Assembly (NCBI GenBank): GCA_016927755.1
Contig: JAFGLZ010000070.1
Span: 1 to 42,483, forward strand
Length of the DNA: 42,483 bases
Source: Phycisphaerae bacterium
GTDB lineage: Bacteria; Planctomycetota; Phycisphaerae; UBA1845; JAFGLZ01
Reading direction: 5' to 3'
Shown: positions 16,224-24,330 of the stretch, in pieces
How the letters are laid out: each line of letters begins with the position of its first letter
Numbering within the stretch: the first letter of the stretch is position 1
Translations under genes and position numbers: made by a program
The notes under the pieces: generated by a model
Told to the model about the DNA's origin: nothing
Databases searched by the model: none
Seen by the model: only the letters and a program-made list of their open reading frames with translations

Positions 16224-17945
16224 ATGAGCGAGCAGTACGACGGCAAGAAAGTCCTCGGGAAAGTCGATGGCCTGGTCGAGCGTTCACGGCATGTCGGTAC
16301 CAACGTGACCCTCTATACGGGGCCCGAGTTGGGCCGAATCGCCGAATCCGTGGGCCAGCGGAATATCTACGGCGGGTACAACTGGGATACAAAGGTCCGC
16401 AACCGATCCGCCAAGTTCTCCGTCATCCTGGGCAGCGACAGCGTCGTGATCAAGAACCCCAGCCAGACGATGACCGATACCATCGCGGCCATGCCCCTCT
16501 TCATGACGCGCGTCTTCGGCGGCGAGCATAACGGCAAGTCCTATGCCGGACATACCAACCAACTCCCCATCGATTACGTGATGGGCATCATGGGAAGCGG
16601 TGAGGACCTGAACTTCACCTTCAACTGCAATCTGCTCGTCACGACCAAGAACAGGCTCAATCACCACATCGGATACATGTGGCGAAAAATGGTCCAGTGC
16701 GTCGATCCCGTCGAAGGCGCCGCCAGCCTGAGGATCCTCATGGTCCCCGAGATCCACACCGGCGACTTCGGACGCTTCTACACTTGGCCCGAACAGCGCG
16801 TCACCGTCGGCGTCGGCAGCGACTACATGGGCGAGTGCAAAAAGGGCTTCTTGCGAATGGCTATGTGGCTCGCAAAGAAAAAGGAAATCCTCGGCGTCCA
16901 CGCCGGCAGCAAGATCGTCATCGCCCGCGACGCCAAATCCGGAAAGCTCCGTCGCCTGGGCGTCCTCGTCTTCGGCCTCAGCGGTACCGGCAAGACGACC
17001 AACGTCGGCCACACGCACTACTTGGACGGGGAAGGCGAGCAATCCCTCATCGTCCAGGACGACTTCGTCGGGCTACGCCTCAAGGACGGACGCGTCCTGG
17101 GCACCGAACAGGCCATGTTCCTCAAGACCGACCTCGATGAGGACGACCTGCTCCTGCGCCCCGCCACCCAGTCCTCGGAATTCGTCTCACAGAACTTCTA
17201 TCAGGACTATCGCGGCGACATGCTCTTCCTCGAGGAAGATCTCTGCGCCAACGGACGCGCCATCCTCCCGCTCAGCGCGCTGCCGCCCTCCCGACGATTC
17301 GACGCCATCGACTTCCCCGCCCTCGACGATCTCGATGCCGTCTACTTCATCTTCAATACCCGACGGAACAGCGTCTGTCCGCTCATGCAGGAACTGACCC
17401 CGGACCAGGCCGCCGCCTACTTCATGCTCGGTGAGTCGATCGAGACCGCCGCCGGCGACCCCACCCGAATCGGACAATCCCTTCGTTGCGTCGGGACCAA
17501 CCCCTTCATCGTCGGAAGCCCCGACGAGGAGGGAAACCTCTTCCTCGAATTCGTCCACCGATATCGCGACAAGGTCAGGTCCTTCCTCATGAATACCGGC
17601 GGCGTCGGAGAGATCCCCAATCCCGAGAACCTCCTGCAGCCAAAGCGTAAGGCCACCCGCCCCTGGAAGAACGGCATCGGCTACCTCACCCGAGCCGTCT
17701 TCCGAAATGAGGCCGTTTGGAAGGACGATCCCGACTTCGGCACGCGCTACGTCGCCGGCGGCGTGACCGACGAGAAGGGCAACAAGTTCGACATGAAAGT
17801 CTTCGATCCCCGAGAAGTCTACGGCGCCGAGGAAAGAGAGGCCATGGTCAAGACCCTCAACAAGGAACGCGTCGAGTACTTCGACAAGTTCCCCAATCTC
17901 GATCCGAAGGTCCGAAAGGCGATCCAAGACACGCATAAACTCTAG
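16224..17945 (+). CDS. pckA: phosphoenolpyruvate carboxykinase (ATP type)
   Basis: 573-residue cytosolic enzyme converting oxaloacetate and ATP to PEP, CO2 and ADP, the entry step of gluconeogenesis. The kinase P-loop GLSGTGKTT (about residue 252) is the ATP-type signature. The second nucleotide/metal motif reads LIVQDDFVGL where classical PckA has GDDEHGW, so the metal-binding Asp pair is kept but its surroundings differ. YFIFNTRRNSVCP resembles the FxTRxxxxxP region of the family. GGGAGATCATGTA precedes the ATG. The protein is somewhat longer than E. coli PckA (540). A class II aldolase gene lies 18 kb away, but there is no operon partner here. Confidence 0.9.
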   Translation: MSEQYDGKKVLGKVDGLVERSRHVGTNVTLYTGPELGRIAESVGQRNIYGGYNWDTKVRNRSAKFSVILGSDSVVIKNPSQTMTDTIAAMPLFMTRVFGGEHNGKSYAGHTNQLPIDYVMGIMGSGEDLNFTFNCNLLVTTKNRLNHHIGYMWRKMVQCVDPVEGAASLRILMVPEIHTGDFGRFYTWPEQRVTVGVGSDYMGECKKGFLRMAMWLAKKKEILGVHAGSKIVIARDAKSGKLRRLGVLVFGLSGTGKTTNVGHTHYLDGEGEQSLIVQDDFVGLRLKDGRVLGTEQAMFLKTDLDEDDLLLRPATQSSEFVSQNFYQDYRGDMLFLEEDLCANGRAILPLSALPPSRRFDAIDFPALDDLDAVYFIFNTRRNSVCPLMQELTPDQAAAYFMLGESIETAAGDPTRIGQSLRCVGTNPFIVGSPDEEGNLFLEFVHRYRDKVRSFLMNTGGVGEIPNPENLLQPKRKATRPWKNGIGYLTRAVFRNEAVWKDDPDFGTRYVAGGVTDEKGNKFDMKVFDPREVYGAEEREAMVKTLNKERVEYFDKFPNLDPKVRKAIQDTHKL

Positions 17946-18019
17946 ACCGCCACCGACAAACAAGGAGCCTCGCCGTCGTCGGCCTCGACCGGCCCCGGCG
18001 TCGCGCTCGGCGACTTGAA

Positions 18020-18056
18020 GCAGAAGGCCTTGGCCGCTCAGGCCAAGGCCTTCTGC
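18020..18056. terminator. bidirectional hairpin terminator between pckA and the GH20-like gene
   Basis: A perfect 16-bp stem (18020-18035 and 18041-18056) with loop GCTCA, just past the pckA stop and facing the converging gene's end at 18131. T-rich runs are weak on both sides, so it may be an attenuating or mRNA-stabilising hairpin more than an intrinsic terminator. Confidence 0.65.
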
Positions 18057-18130
18057 CTTCACGCGATCCGCTGATCCCCAGAAAACGGCACCCGAAATCC
18101 GCTTTCACTAGCCTGGCCCGCGCCCAGGAA

Positions 18131-20521
18131 TCACCGCTTCAACACCCACACCTCCGCCACGTGCGAGTGCTGCCGCCAGTTTAGGCGCGATTCGTCGATC
18201 GCATCGAACGTGAGCTTCAGCTTGCCGTCCGCGGTGAGCTTCTTCGGGATGGGATACTCCTTGAACTCCCCGATGTTCTCCGATGTCTTGCTCGGCTTGA
18301 GCAACTCGCCGTCCGCGCGGAGCTTCGGCATGCCCTTGCCCGTCAGGCGAACCACGTAATCCGCCGTCGGATCGACCCCCTCGTACAGAAGGCCCGCTGG
18401 CCAACGCATGTGATGCAGCCACGATAGCCGCCGTCGGCTCATCCCCCCGTTCCAATGCGTCGAGTGACTGAACCCGTCGTGACGGACCATCTCCGGATCT
18501 GTGTTGGCCCCCTCCGTCTGGATCACGTGCGGCGACTTGCCGACGTGCCCGATGTCGTCATAGAAGCTCTTCTCGCCCGGATGCTCCCACGTCCGGATGA
18601 CCTCCAGCCTGGCCAGCTTGGACTTCTCGTCCCCCAGCTTGCGGATCTCGGCGAACTCGTCCTCCAGCCACCACCGGTTGTTCAACGGACGATCCAAGAA
18701 GTCCAGCACCGCCCCCCGCTCGGCGTTCCGAGCGTGGTAACGCTTGACGCTGGTCTGAAGACCGATCGATCGGAACGCCGCCTCCGCCAACTCCTCGATC
18801 CGCCTGCGCGTCTTGGGACGAAACGGCTGCGACTCCGACCGAGACAGGACCTGCAGGGCCTTGTCCATCGCCGCCTCCGCCCCAATCTGCTTCGCCTCGC
18901 CCAAAACCGCCATCGCCCTCTTCTCGAGCCTCGTCTCGTTCAATAACCGCGCCCGAACGTACGCGTCATAGTACGCCCGCATCAGATGAACCTGGAATCG
19001 CCAGTCGTCCAGCAGCTCCGGATACTCCTTCTCCAACTGCTGCCAGAGCTTCAGCGCGCCCAAGACGCACGGGTTCTCGCCCAGGCTCCCCTTCCAGTTG
19101 TATTCCAACGCAAGAAGCCCGTCCGCCACGGCCTCCCCAACCTTCGACCCGAAAAAGAACCTCCCGTACTCGACCAGGATCTCGCGGACGTCCCGTTCGG
19201 GCGACCACCCGAGCTGGCTCCAGACCGCCTTGTTCACGTCGTCGTTGATGCCGTCCGAGTACGTCAAGAAGCCGTCCGTGTGCGGGGCCCAGAACCGGAA
19301 AACCCCCGCGTACTCCACCGGCCGTGGATTCACCGGCTCCCGTCCGAGCGTCAGCGCGAAAGCCGGGTCCCAATAGTGCACCTCGAACTGAGACAGCACG
19401 CAGTGCGTGATGTCGGGATACCACCGCAGGCGATAAGACCGAGGCAAACGCACACGCGTCTCCGGGATCGGCGGGCTCGATGGCCCCGCCACCACCCCCG
19501 CCAGCCACCCCGGCTTCTGCTGGTTCACGATGTCATGGAACGCCTTGACCTGCCCCGGACTGAAGCCTTGAAGAGAAACCCAAACCCCCGCCTTGGGATG
19601 ATGCTTGACCAGGCGCGCATGCAGGTCCTTCAAGTACGGCATCAGCAGCTCGACCGGGTTGTCCCCCGGGTCGCCCCCCGGCACGAACACGTGGTCCAGC
19701 CGCGGGCAGCTCCGATAGTAATCCTCGTTCCGGTCCAGCTCCGCCTGACGCCGCTTCGCGTCCTTCAAGGAGAAGTCCGCCGGCGTCCACGCCCAGTGAT
19801 CGATGCCGTACCTCGCGCAGATCTCCCCGACCTTGAGGTTCATCACCTTGCGGGCCACCGGCATCACCGGGCTGCTCGGAGCGTCCTGGAAGGGGATGTC
19901 CTCGATGCAGTTCGCTCCGAAGACGATCAACTCGCGGATGTACTGCTCATACTGGACCGGCGTCCACGCGTCGTAGCTGTTCGCCGTGTGACGATAGCCG
20001 AGCTGGTGCCCCCGAATCGGATACGTCGGCGATGTCGAAACGTCCAGCGTGCCCTTGACCGCCAGCCCCCCCCTGCGCCAAGACATCTCTCGCAGAAGCC
20101 GACCGACGCCGAATATCACCCCCCGACCGTCGACGCCGATGACGAACACGACGTCGCGATTCGGCTCGTTCGGCTTCCTGACCACGCGGATGGCGAAGCC
20201 TTCAGGCTTGAGCTCAGGTAAGTCCTTGCCCTCGCTCCGAGGCACAAGGTTCGACCAAGACGACTTGCCGCCGCGCGTGCAGATCGCGATGACGGTGTTG
20301 GCCTTCGCCGGCCAAGTGTTGCCGAGCCGTAGACGCAGTCCGGTCCGCTTGGCCACCTCATCCACGAAGAGATGACCCGCCATCTTCTCAGACGGATCCT
20401 GCACCCCCTCTCGAACCACAACGGCCGCTCGAGAAAGGTCGATGGGCCCCGGATCCCCCAGGAGATCACTCGCAATCCCCACGACCACACAGAACGCAAG
20501 ACAGATCAACAGGCGGCGCAT
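18131..20521 (-). CDS. secreted GH20-like protein with atypical active site
   Basis: 796 residues with a signal peptide (MRRLLICLAFCVVVGIASDLLG). Residues about 25-165 resemble the glyco_hydro_20b-type alpha/beta domain that precedes the barrel in beta-N-acetylhexosaminidases and alpha-glucuronidases (FAIRVV, VFVIGVDGRGVIFGVGRLLREM). A barrel begins at PIRGHQLGYRHTANSYDAW. Where GH20 enzymes carry a His-x-Gly-x-Asp-Glu pair, this protein reads FVPGGDPGDNP, with an Asp-x-x-x-Asp pattern instead. This may mean a different chemistry or a non-catalytic protein. The C-terminal third is helical and then beta-rich. GAGGGGAT lies close before the ATG at 20521. Its start is 73 bases after the DUF1080 gene stop, so the two form an operon. 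Confidence 0.65.
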   Translation of the reverse strand: MRRLLICLAFCVVVGIASDLLGDPGPIDLSRAAVVVREGVQDPSEKMAGHLFVDEVAKRTGLRLRLGNTWPAKANTVIAICTRGGKSSWSNLVPRSEGKDLPELKPEGFAIRVVRKPNEPNRDVVFVIGVDGRGVIFGVGRLLREMSWRRGGLAVKGTLDVSTSPTYPIRGHQLGYRHTANSYDAWTPVQYEQYIRELIVFGANCIEDIPFQDAPSSPVMPVARKVMNLKVGEICARYGIDHWAWTPADFSLKDAKRRQAELDRNEDYYRSCPRLDHVFVPGGDPGDNPVELLMPYLKDLHARLVKHHPKAGVWVSLQGFSPGQVKAFHDIVNQQKPGWLAGVVAGPSSPPIPETRVRLPRSYRLRWYPDITHCVLSQFEVHYWDPAFALTLGREPVNPRPVEYAGVFRFWAPHTDGFLTYSDGINDDVNKAVWSQLGWSPERDVREILVEYGRFFFGSKVGEAVADGLLALEYNWKGSLGENPCVLGALKLWQQLEKEYPELLDDWRFQVHLMRAYYDAYVRARLLNETRLEKRAMAVLGEAKQIGAEAAMDKALQVLSRSESQPFRPKTRRRIEELAEAAFRSIGLQTSVKRYHARNAERGAVLDFLDRPLNNRWWLEDEFAEIRKLGDEKSKLARLEVIRTWEHPGEKSFYDDIGHVGKSPHVIQTEGANTDPEMVRHDGFSHSTHWNGGMSRRRLSWLHHMRWPAGLLYEGVDPTADYVVRLTGKGMPKLRADGELLKPSKTSENIGEFKEYPIPKKLTADGKLKLTFDAIDESRLNWRQHSHVAEVWVLKR

Positions 20522-20594
20522 ATCATCCCCCTCGACGTGGGCGAGCCCCGCCGGAGGACCGTCTGCGCAAGACCGGAAGGTTCCGCCTGACGCC

Positions 20595-21317
20595 CTACTT
20601 CGACTTCTCATCCTCCCGCGGAATCTCGCGGATGTAGATGTTCTTGAACCACAGCGTGTTGCCGTGGTTCTGGAGCTCGATCTGGCCGGTCGGGTAGATC
20701 GGCTTCTTGCGGTCCCAATAGTTCTCCATCACGACGCCGTCGACCACCAGCTTGCCGTTCAGGTGAACCCATACCCGCTCGCCGACCATCTTGATCTTGA
20801 ACGTGTTCCACTCGCCGATCGGGTTGTCGGCACAAACCACCGGCTTGGACGGGTTCTTCTGGTTGTTGTAGAGCCCCCCGGAGCCGATGCCCTTCTGGTT
20901 CTTCGGGTCCCAGATCTGCACCTGAGGCGAGCCGCGAAGATAGATCCCGCTGTCGCCCTTCTCCTTGATCTTCCAGTCGACGTACATCTCGAAGTCGCCA
21001 TAGTCCTTTGCCGTGCAGATGCTCTGACCTTTGCCATCGAAGACGAACGCCCCGTCCTCGACGTTCCAGTGCTTCCGCATCAGGTTGTCGGCGACCTTCT
21101 GGGCCTTGGCCAACTGCTCCGGAGACATCTTCGCCCGCTTCTCCGGGTCCGCCACCAGCCCCTTCCACCCCGTTAGGTCCTTCCCGTTGAACAGGGCCGT
21201 GAAACCCGGCGGCGGAACGTTGTCCTTCTTCTGGCAACACTCGGCGGCCCGCAGCTCGACGGTGCTCAGACAAAGTAGCATGACAACGGCAACAGACACG
21301 CTTACGGCTCGAATCAT
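20595..21317 (-). CDS. DUF1080 protein (3-keto-disaccharide hydrolase domain)
   Basis: 240-residue secreted protein. Signal peptide at residues 1-25, then one DUF1080 beta-sandwich: GFTALFNGKDLTGWKG, WNVEDGAFVFDGKG, YGDFEMYVDWKIKEKGDSGIYLRG, VQIWDP, GEWNTFKIKMVGERVWVHLNGK and a final GQIELQNHGNTLWFKNIYIREI. The family is abundant in planctomycetes and bacteroidetes, and some members cleave 3-keto-glycosides. The sequence does not tell which sugar is acted on here. GGGAGAG precedes the ATG by a normal distance. It is the first gene of the operon with the GH20-like protein. Confidence 0.9.
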   Translation of the reverse strand: MIRAVSVSVAVVMLLCLSTVELRAAECCQKKDNVPPPGFTALFNGKDLTGWKGLVADPEKRAKMSPEQLAKAQKVADNLMRKHWNVEDGAFVFDGKGQSICTAKDYGDFEMYVDWKIKEKGDSGIYLRGSPQVQIWDPKNQKGIGSGGLYNNQKNPSKPVVCADNPIGEWNTFKIKMVGERVWVHLNGKLVVDGVVMENYWDRKKPIYPTGQIELQNHGNTLWFKNIYIREIPREDEKSK

Positions 21318-21488
21318 CGCTAAGCTCTCCCATGGATGCGGTAACGAAATCGAGGGTTCTCCACATCGAGACTATTACCTACACAAACTACCTTAACCTC
21401 CCGGACCCCAACCCGCAAGAAGGACCTCGGGACGCGCAAACCCGCGTCGAACGCGTCCCCGGACTCGCCAAGAGGGGGGCGAATTCAC

Positions 21489-21494
21489 TACAGT
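21489..21494 (+). promoter_or_regulatory. TACAGT -10-like element upstream of the CBM9-type gene
   Basis: TACAGT lies 66 bases before the ATG at 21561, in the 243-bp divergent gap shared with the DUF1080 operon. No clear -35 partner. The stretch 21365-21400 is unusually A/T-rich for this window and may hold the promoter of the minus-strand operon. Confidence 0.3.
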
Positions 21495-21560
21495 AGAGCA
21501 TCGGCAGGCCGCGTCCGATTTCGCTCGACTCCACCCGCGCCCGCAAGAGAGGATCCCTGG

Positions 21561-23354
21561 ATGTTCAACCTGATCATCGCGTCCGCAACGCTCGTCGGCC
21601 TGTCCGCAACCACCTCACCGGCCAACGCCCCGCATCGAGGTGTGCAGGACCTCGACAAGAAGCTCATCGAATACGGCTGGGACGTCCCCTTTCCCGGCTT
21701 CCTCCGCCAACACGTTGCCCAGATGCAGACGAAACCCTTCGACGGGCTCGTCTTCAAGCTCGAGGGCGGCGGAAAGGTCCTCACCCCGACGCCCTGGACC
21801 GACGCCCAGTTCGCGGACGACTACGAAAACCTCCGACAGATCCAGTGGGGAAGGCTCACCGACAACTTCGTCATCATGTGGGCCGCCTCCGACCAGGACT
21901 GGTTCAACGACGAGCACTGGAACGCCATCGAGAACAACGTACGCCTCGTCGCCCGCGCCGCGAGAATCGCGCGGTGCGTCGGCGTCTGCTTCGATCCCGA
22001 GCCCTACGGCGCCAACCCCTGGCAGTACGACAAGCTCCCCCATCGCGCGAGCAAGACCTTCGAGCAGTACGAGACCGTCGCGCGCCGTCGAGGCCGGCAG
22101 TTCCTCCTCGCCATCCAGGCCGAACTCCCTCGCCCAAAGCTCCTCACCTTCTTCCAAATCAGCTACGTCCGGCGACTCGCCGTCCCCATGGCCCCCGGAC
22201 AACGCAAGGAACTCCTCGCGCGCGAGACCTACGGGCTCCTCCCCGCCTTCCTCAACGGAATGCTCGACGCCGCCGAGCCCGGCGCGGTCATCATCGACGG
22301 CAACGAGCTGTCCTACTACTACACCCAGTCCGAGCAGTACTTCAGGGCCTACCAGCAGATCACACAGAACGCCCTCCTGCTCATCGACCCCGCCCTCTGG
22401 GACAAGTACCGCGCCCACGTCCGCGCCGGCCAAGCCCTCTACGTCGATGAGTACTTCGCCAAGCGAACCACCAAAACCCTCGGCCACTACATGAGCCCCC
22501 CCGACCAGGCCAAGTGGTTTCAGCACAACGCCTACTGGGCCCTCCAAACGACCGACCAATACGTCTGGTGCTACAGCGAGCGAATGAACTGGTGGACCGG
22601 CGCTGGCCTCCCCGATGGCTGCGAGCAGGCGATTCGATCGGCCTGGGTCAAGTACCGTGAGGATTACCCCCTCGGCTTCGACCTCGCGCCGATCGTCAAC
22701 GCCGCCACCCAAAAGGAGCGACTGGCAACGGCCGCAAAGACCGAACGCCGAACCGCCACCATCCGAAAGCTCCCCCAGGGCGTTGACCCGCCCAAGATCG
22801 ACGGCGTCCTCAACGACGAGGCCTGGAACCAAACGAAGCCCCTCCCCGAGTTCAAGCCCCTCGGCCTCCAGTCCTCCCCCCTCAAGGCCGCCACCCTCGC
22901 CTGGCTCGCCTACGACGATCGGGCCCTCTATATCGCCTTCCGATGCCAGGAGCCGACCCCCGATCAGATGCCCGTCTACGGCGACAAGCACGACGACGAG
23001 GTCTGGAGAGGCGACGACATCGAAATCATGATCTCCGCCCCGGGAAACACCAAGCCCTTCTACCACTTCATGCTCAATCCAAAGGGCGTCGCATGGGACG
23101 CCGTCAGCAACGGACCCGTAAGCGACCACAACCCCCCCTGGGACCGCGCCGTCCGCATCGGACTCGACTACTGGATCGCCGAGATGGCCATCCCCTGGTC
23201 CTCCCTCAAAATGACCCCGCCCACCCCTGGAATGAAGCTCGGAGCCAATCTCTGCAGACAGCGCTGCGGCACCCAACGAGAATGGAGCTCATGGTCGCCC
23301 ATGAAAGACAGCTTCCTGGTCCCCGAGCTCTTCGGAACATGGAGCTTCGAATAG
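21561..23354 (+). CDS. secreted protein with C-terminal CBM9-like carbohydrate-binding domain
   Basis: 597 residues with a short N-terminal hydrophobic segment that may be a signal peptide. Residues about 30-390 form an unassigned domain that looks like an alpha/beta barrel, with acidic motifs VGVCFDPEPYG and VIIDGNELSYYY at strand-end-like positions. Residues about 405-597 match the family 9 carbohydrate-binding, DOMON-like domain: PPKIDGVLNDEAWNQ, YDDRALYIAFRC, VWRGDDIEIMI, YHFMLNPKGVAWDA and WIAEMAIPWSSL. It is divergent from the DUF1080/GH20-like operon and probably shares its regulation. It may be a polysaccharide-active enzyme of an undescribed family. GAGAGGA lies 7 bases before the ATG. 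Confidence 0.65.
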   Translation: MFNLIIASATLVGLSATTSPANAPHRGVQDLDKKLIEYGWDVPFPGFLRQHVAQMQTKPFDGLVFKLEGGGKVLTPTPWTDAQFADDYENLRQIQWGRLTDNFVIMWAASDQDWFNDEHWNAIENNVRLVARAARIARCVGVCFDPEPYGANPWQYDKLPHRASKTFEQYETVARRRGRQFLLAIQAELPRPKLLTFFQISYVRRLAVPMAPGQRKELLARETYGLLPAFLNGMLDAAEPGAVIIDGNELSYYYTQSEQYFRAYQQITQNALLLIDPALWDKYRAHVRAGQALYVDEYFAKRTTKTLGHYMSPPDQAKWFQHNAYWALQTTDQYVWCYSERMNWWTGAGLPDGCEQAIRSAWVKYREDYPLGFDLAPIVNAATQKERLATAAKTERRTATIRKLPQGVDPPKIDGVLNDEAWNQTKPLPEFKPLGLQSSPLKAATLAWLAYDDRALYIAFRCQEPTPDQMPVYGDKHDDEVWRGDDIEIMISAPGNTKPFYHFMLNPKGVAWDAVSNGPVSDHNPPWDRAVRIGLDYWIAEMAIPWSSLKMTPPTPGMKLGANLCRQRCGTQREWSSWSPMKDSFLVPELFGTWSFE

Positions 23355-23659
23355 CCCCGAACCCTCGACCACCAGCCCGAGTTGCCGGATTCACAAGTCG
23401 CCACGGAGTCTCACCTCCCCCCCCGAGCCGCGGGATTCATCCAGCGCGGATCCCCTCATCCCTGTCGCAAGGGCGAGCGCCCCTGCGCGCCGAAACCAAC
23501 CGAACGTTCATCCCACGGGACCAAGCATCCCCGCGAGCTGCGGGGCCCCGTGGAAATCTCCACCCAATCCCCGTACAACAGGAGCAGCGCTTGATGGCCG
23601 GGACCGCCCGTGCCCATGCTGGAACGCTCACACGACACTCCCGGACCTGAGGAAACGCC
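23355..23659. other. 305-bp intergenic region
   Basis: No credible ORF. It contains a GGAT-TC-ATCC palindrome (23433-23442) that shares GGGATTCATCC with 10399-10409, and several G/C-rich imperfect palindromes. Confidence 0.55.
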
Positions 23660-23863
23660 ATGGACGATGAAGACCGCGTCAACCGCCCGCGAAGAGATCC
23701 CGTCGACCTGCCCGAAGGCGTCACCCTGACCACCCGACCCACCGGCCTGGAGCTCACCATCGTCGCCCCCGACGCCGACGAGCTCATCTGGCGCCTCCAC
23801 GACCTCGTCGCTCAAATCCAAGACGGCGCCTTCCAGGACTACCTCGACCGAACAGCCAGATAG
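23660..23863 (+). CDS. small acidic protein of unknown function (67 residues)
   Basis: An ATG with GAGGA 7 bases upstream opens a 67-codon frame. The product is acidic and well mixed, with LPEGVTLTTRPTGLELTIVAP then DADELIWRLHDLVAQIQDGAF, suggesting a beta hairpin and one amphipathic helix. No family is recognised. A hairpin directly after the stop (23869-23900) supports it as a transcribed unit. It may continue the transcript of the CBM9-type gene across a 305-bp gap. Confidence 0.5.
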   Translation: MDDEDRVNRPRRDPVDLPEGVTLTTRPTGLELTIVAPDADELIWRLHDLVAQIQDGAFQDYLDRTAR

Positions 23864-23868
23864 AAGCA

Positions 23869-23900
23869 GCCGTAAAAGGTGTCAGGAACCTTTTCTCGGC
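23869..23900 (+). repeat. palindrome AAAAGGT-GTCAGGA-ACCTTTT with outer GCCG/CGGC arms
   Basis: Perfect 7-bp inner stem (23874-23880 and 23888-23894) with a 7-base loop, plus a 4-bp outer stem (23869-23872 and 23897-23900). It begins 5 bases after the stop of the small ORF, and the 3' arm ends in TTTT, so it could act as its terminator. From memory, AAAAGGTGTCAGGAACCTTTT-like palindromes recur in other genomes near REP-associated transposases. Confidence 0.55.
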
Positions 23901-23910
23901 CAGGCCTTGG

Positions 23911-23939
23911 GATAACACTTGTATTAACAAGACCTTATC
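23911..23939. repeat. second palindrome GATAA/CTTGT...ACAAG/TTATC
   Basis: CTTGT (23918-23922) pairs with ACAAG (23927-23931) over an ATTA loop, and GATAA (23911-23915) pairs with TTATC (23935-23939) outside it. It is A/T-rich, unlike the flanks, and only 10 bases from the previous hairpin. Confidence 0.45.
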
Positions 23940-24229
23940 TCAACCGACGGCTCGCGGGAGCAAGATCGCGCCAGACCATGTGGCAAGCTCCACAACGCAT
24001 CACACCCCTCCGTGGAAATGGTGCATTCCGGGACATTCCGGAACATCGCTTCCCCCCAACGCACGCGCCCAGCGCCCACCAGAAGCCACCCTCCGGAACC
24101 CCGGACCCCGACCCCCTCAACGCCCGGGAGGACTACGAAGTCAGTAACACAAAGGATAAAGAGTGGATAACGCGCTATTCTCGTCGCCGCGGCAACTTCT
24201 GTCTGGGAAGGATGAAGCGGGCAGCCAGC

Positions 24230-24272
24230 AAAAAAAAGCGTCTCCACGGCGGCGACCTCGCCGCCGTGGAGA
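24230..24272 (-). terminator. rho-independent terminator of the beta-propeller lipoprotein gene
   Basis: On the minus strand a perfect 14-bp stem (24272-24259 and 24254-24241) with a 4-base loop is followed after three bases (CGC) by eight T. Textbook intrinsic terminator, 58 bases past the stop codon. Confidence 0.9.
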
Positions 24273-24330
24273 ACCCTCCCTCACGATCGCGTTTCTGATA
24301 GGCCGATCACGCCCCGCGACGCGCGGAACG

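Larger units (their letters stand above)
23864..24330. other. 467-bp hairpin-rich intergenic region
   Basis: No credible ORF. It holds two adjacent palindromes at the left (23869-23939), a tandem CATTCCGG direct repeat near 24022-24041, and the minus-strand terminator at the right (24230-24272). It separates two convergently transcribed genes. Confidence 0.6.

Noticed and set aside
21615..23276. 553-codon minus-strand open frame opposite the CBM9-type gene
   Set aside because: Composition is Gly/Val/Glu-rich shadow of the real gene; the plus frame has CBM9-like motifs and a ribosome site.
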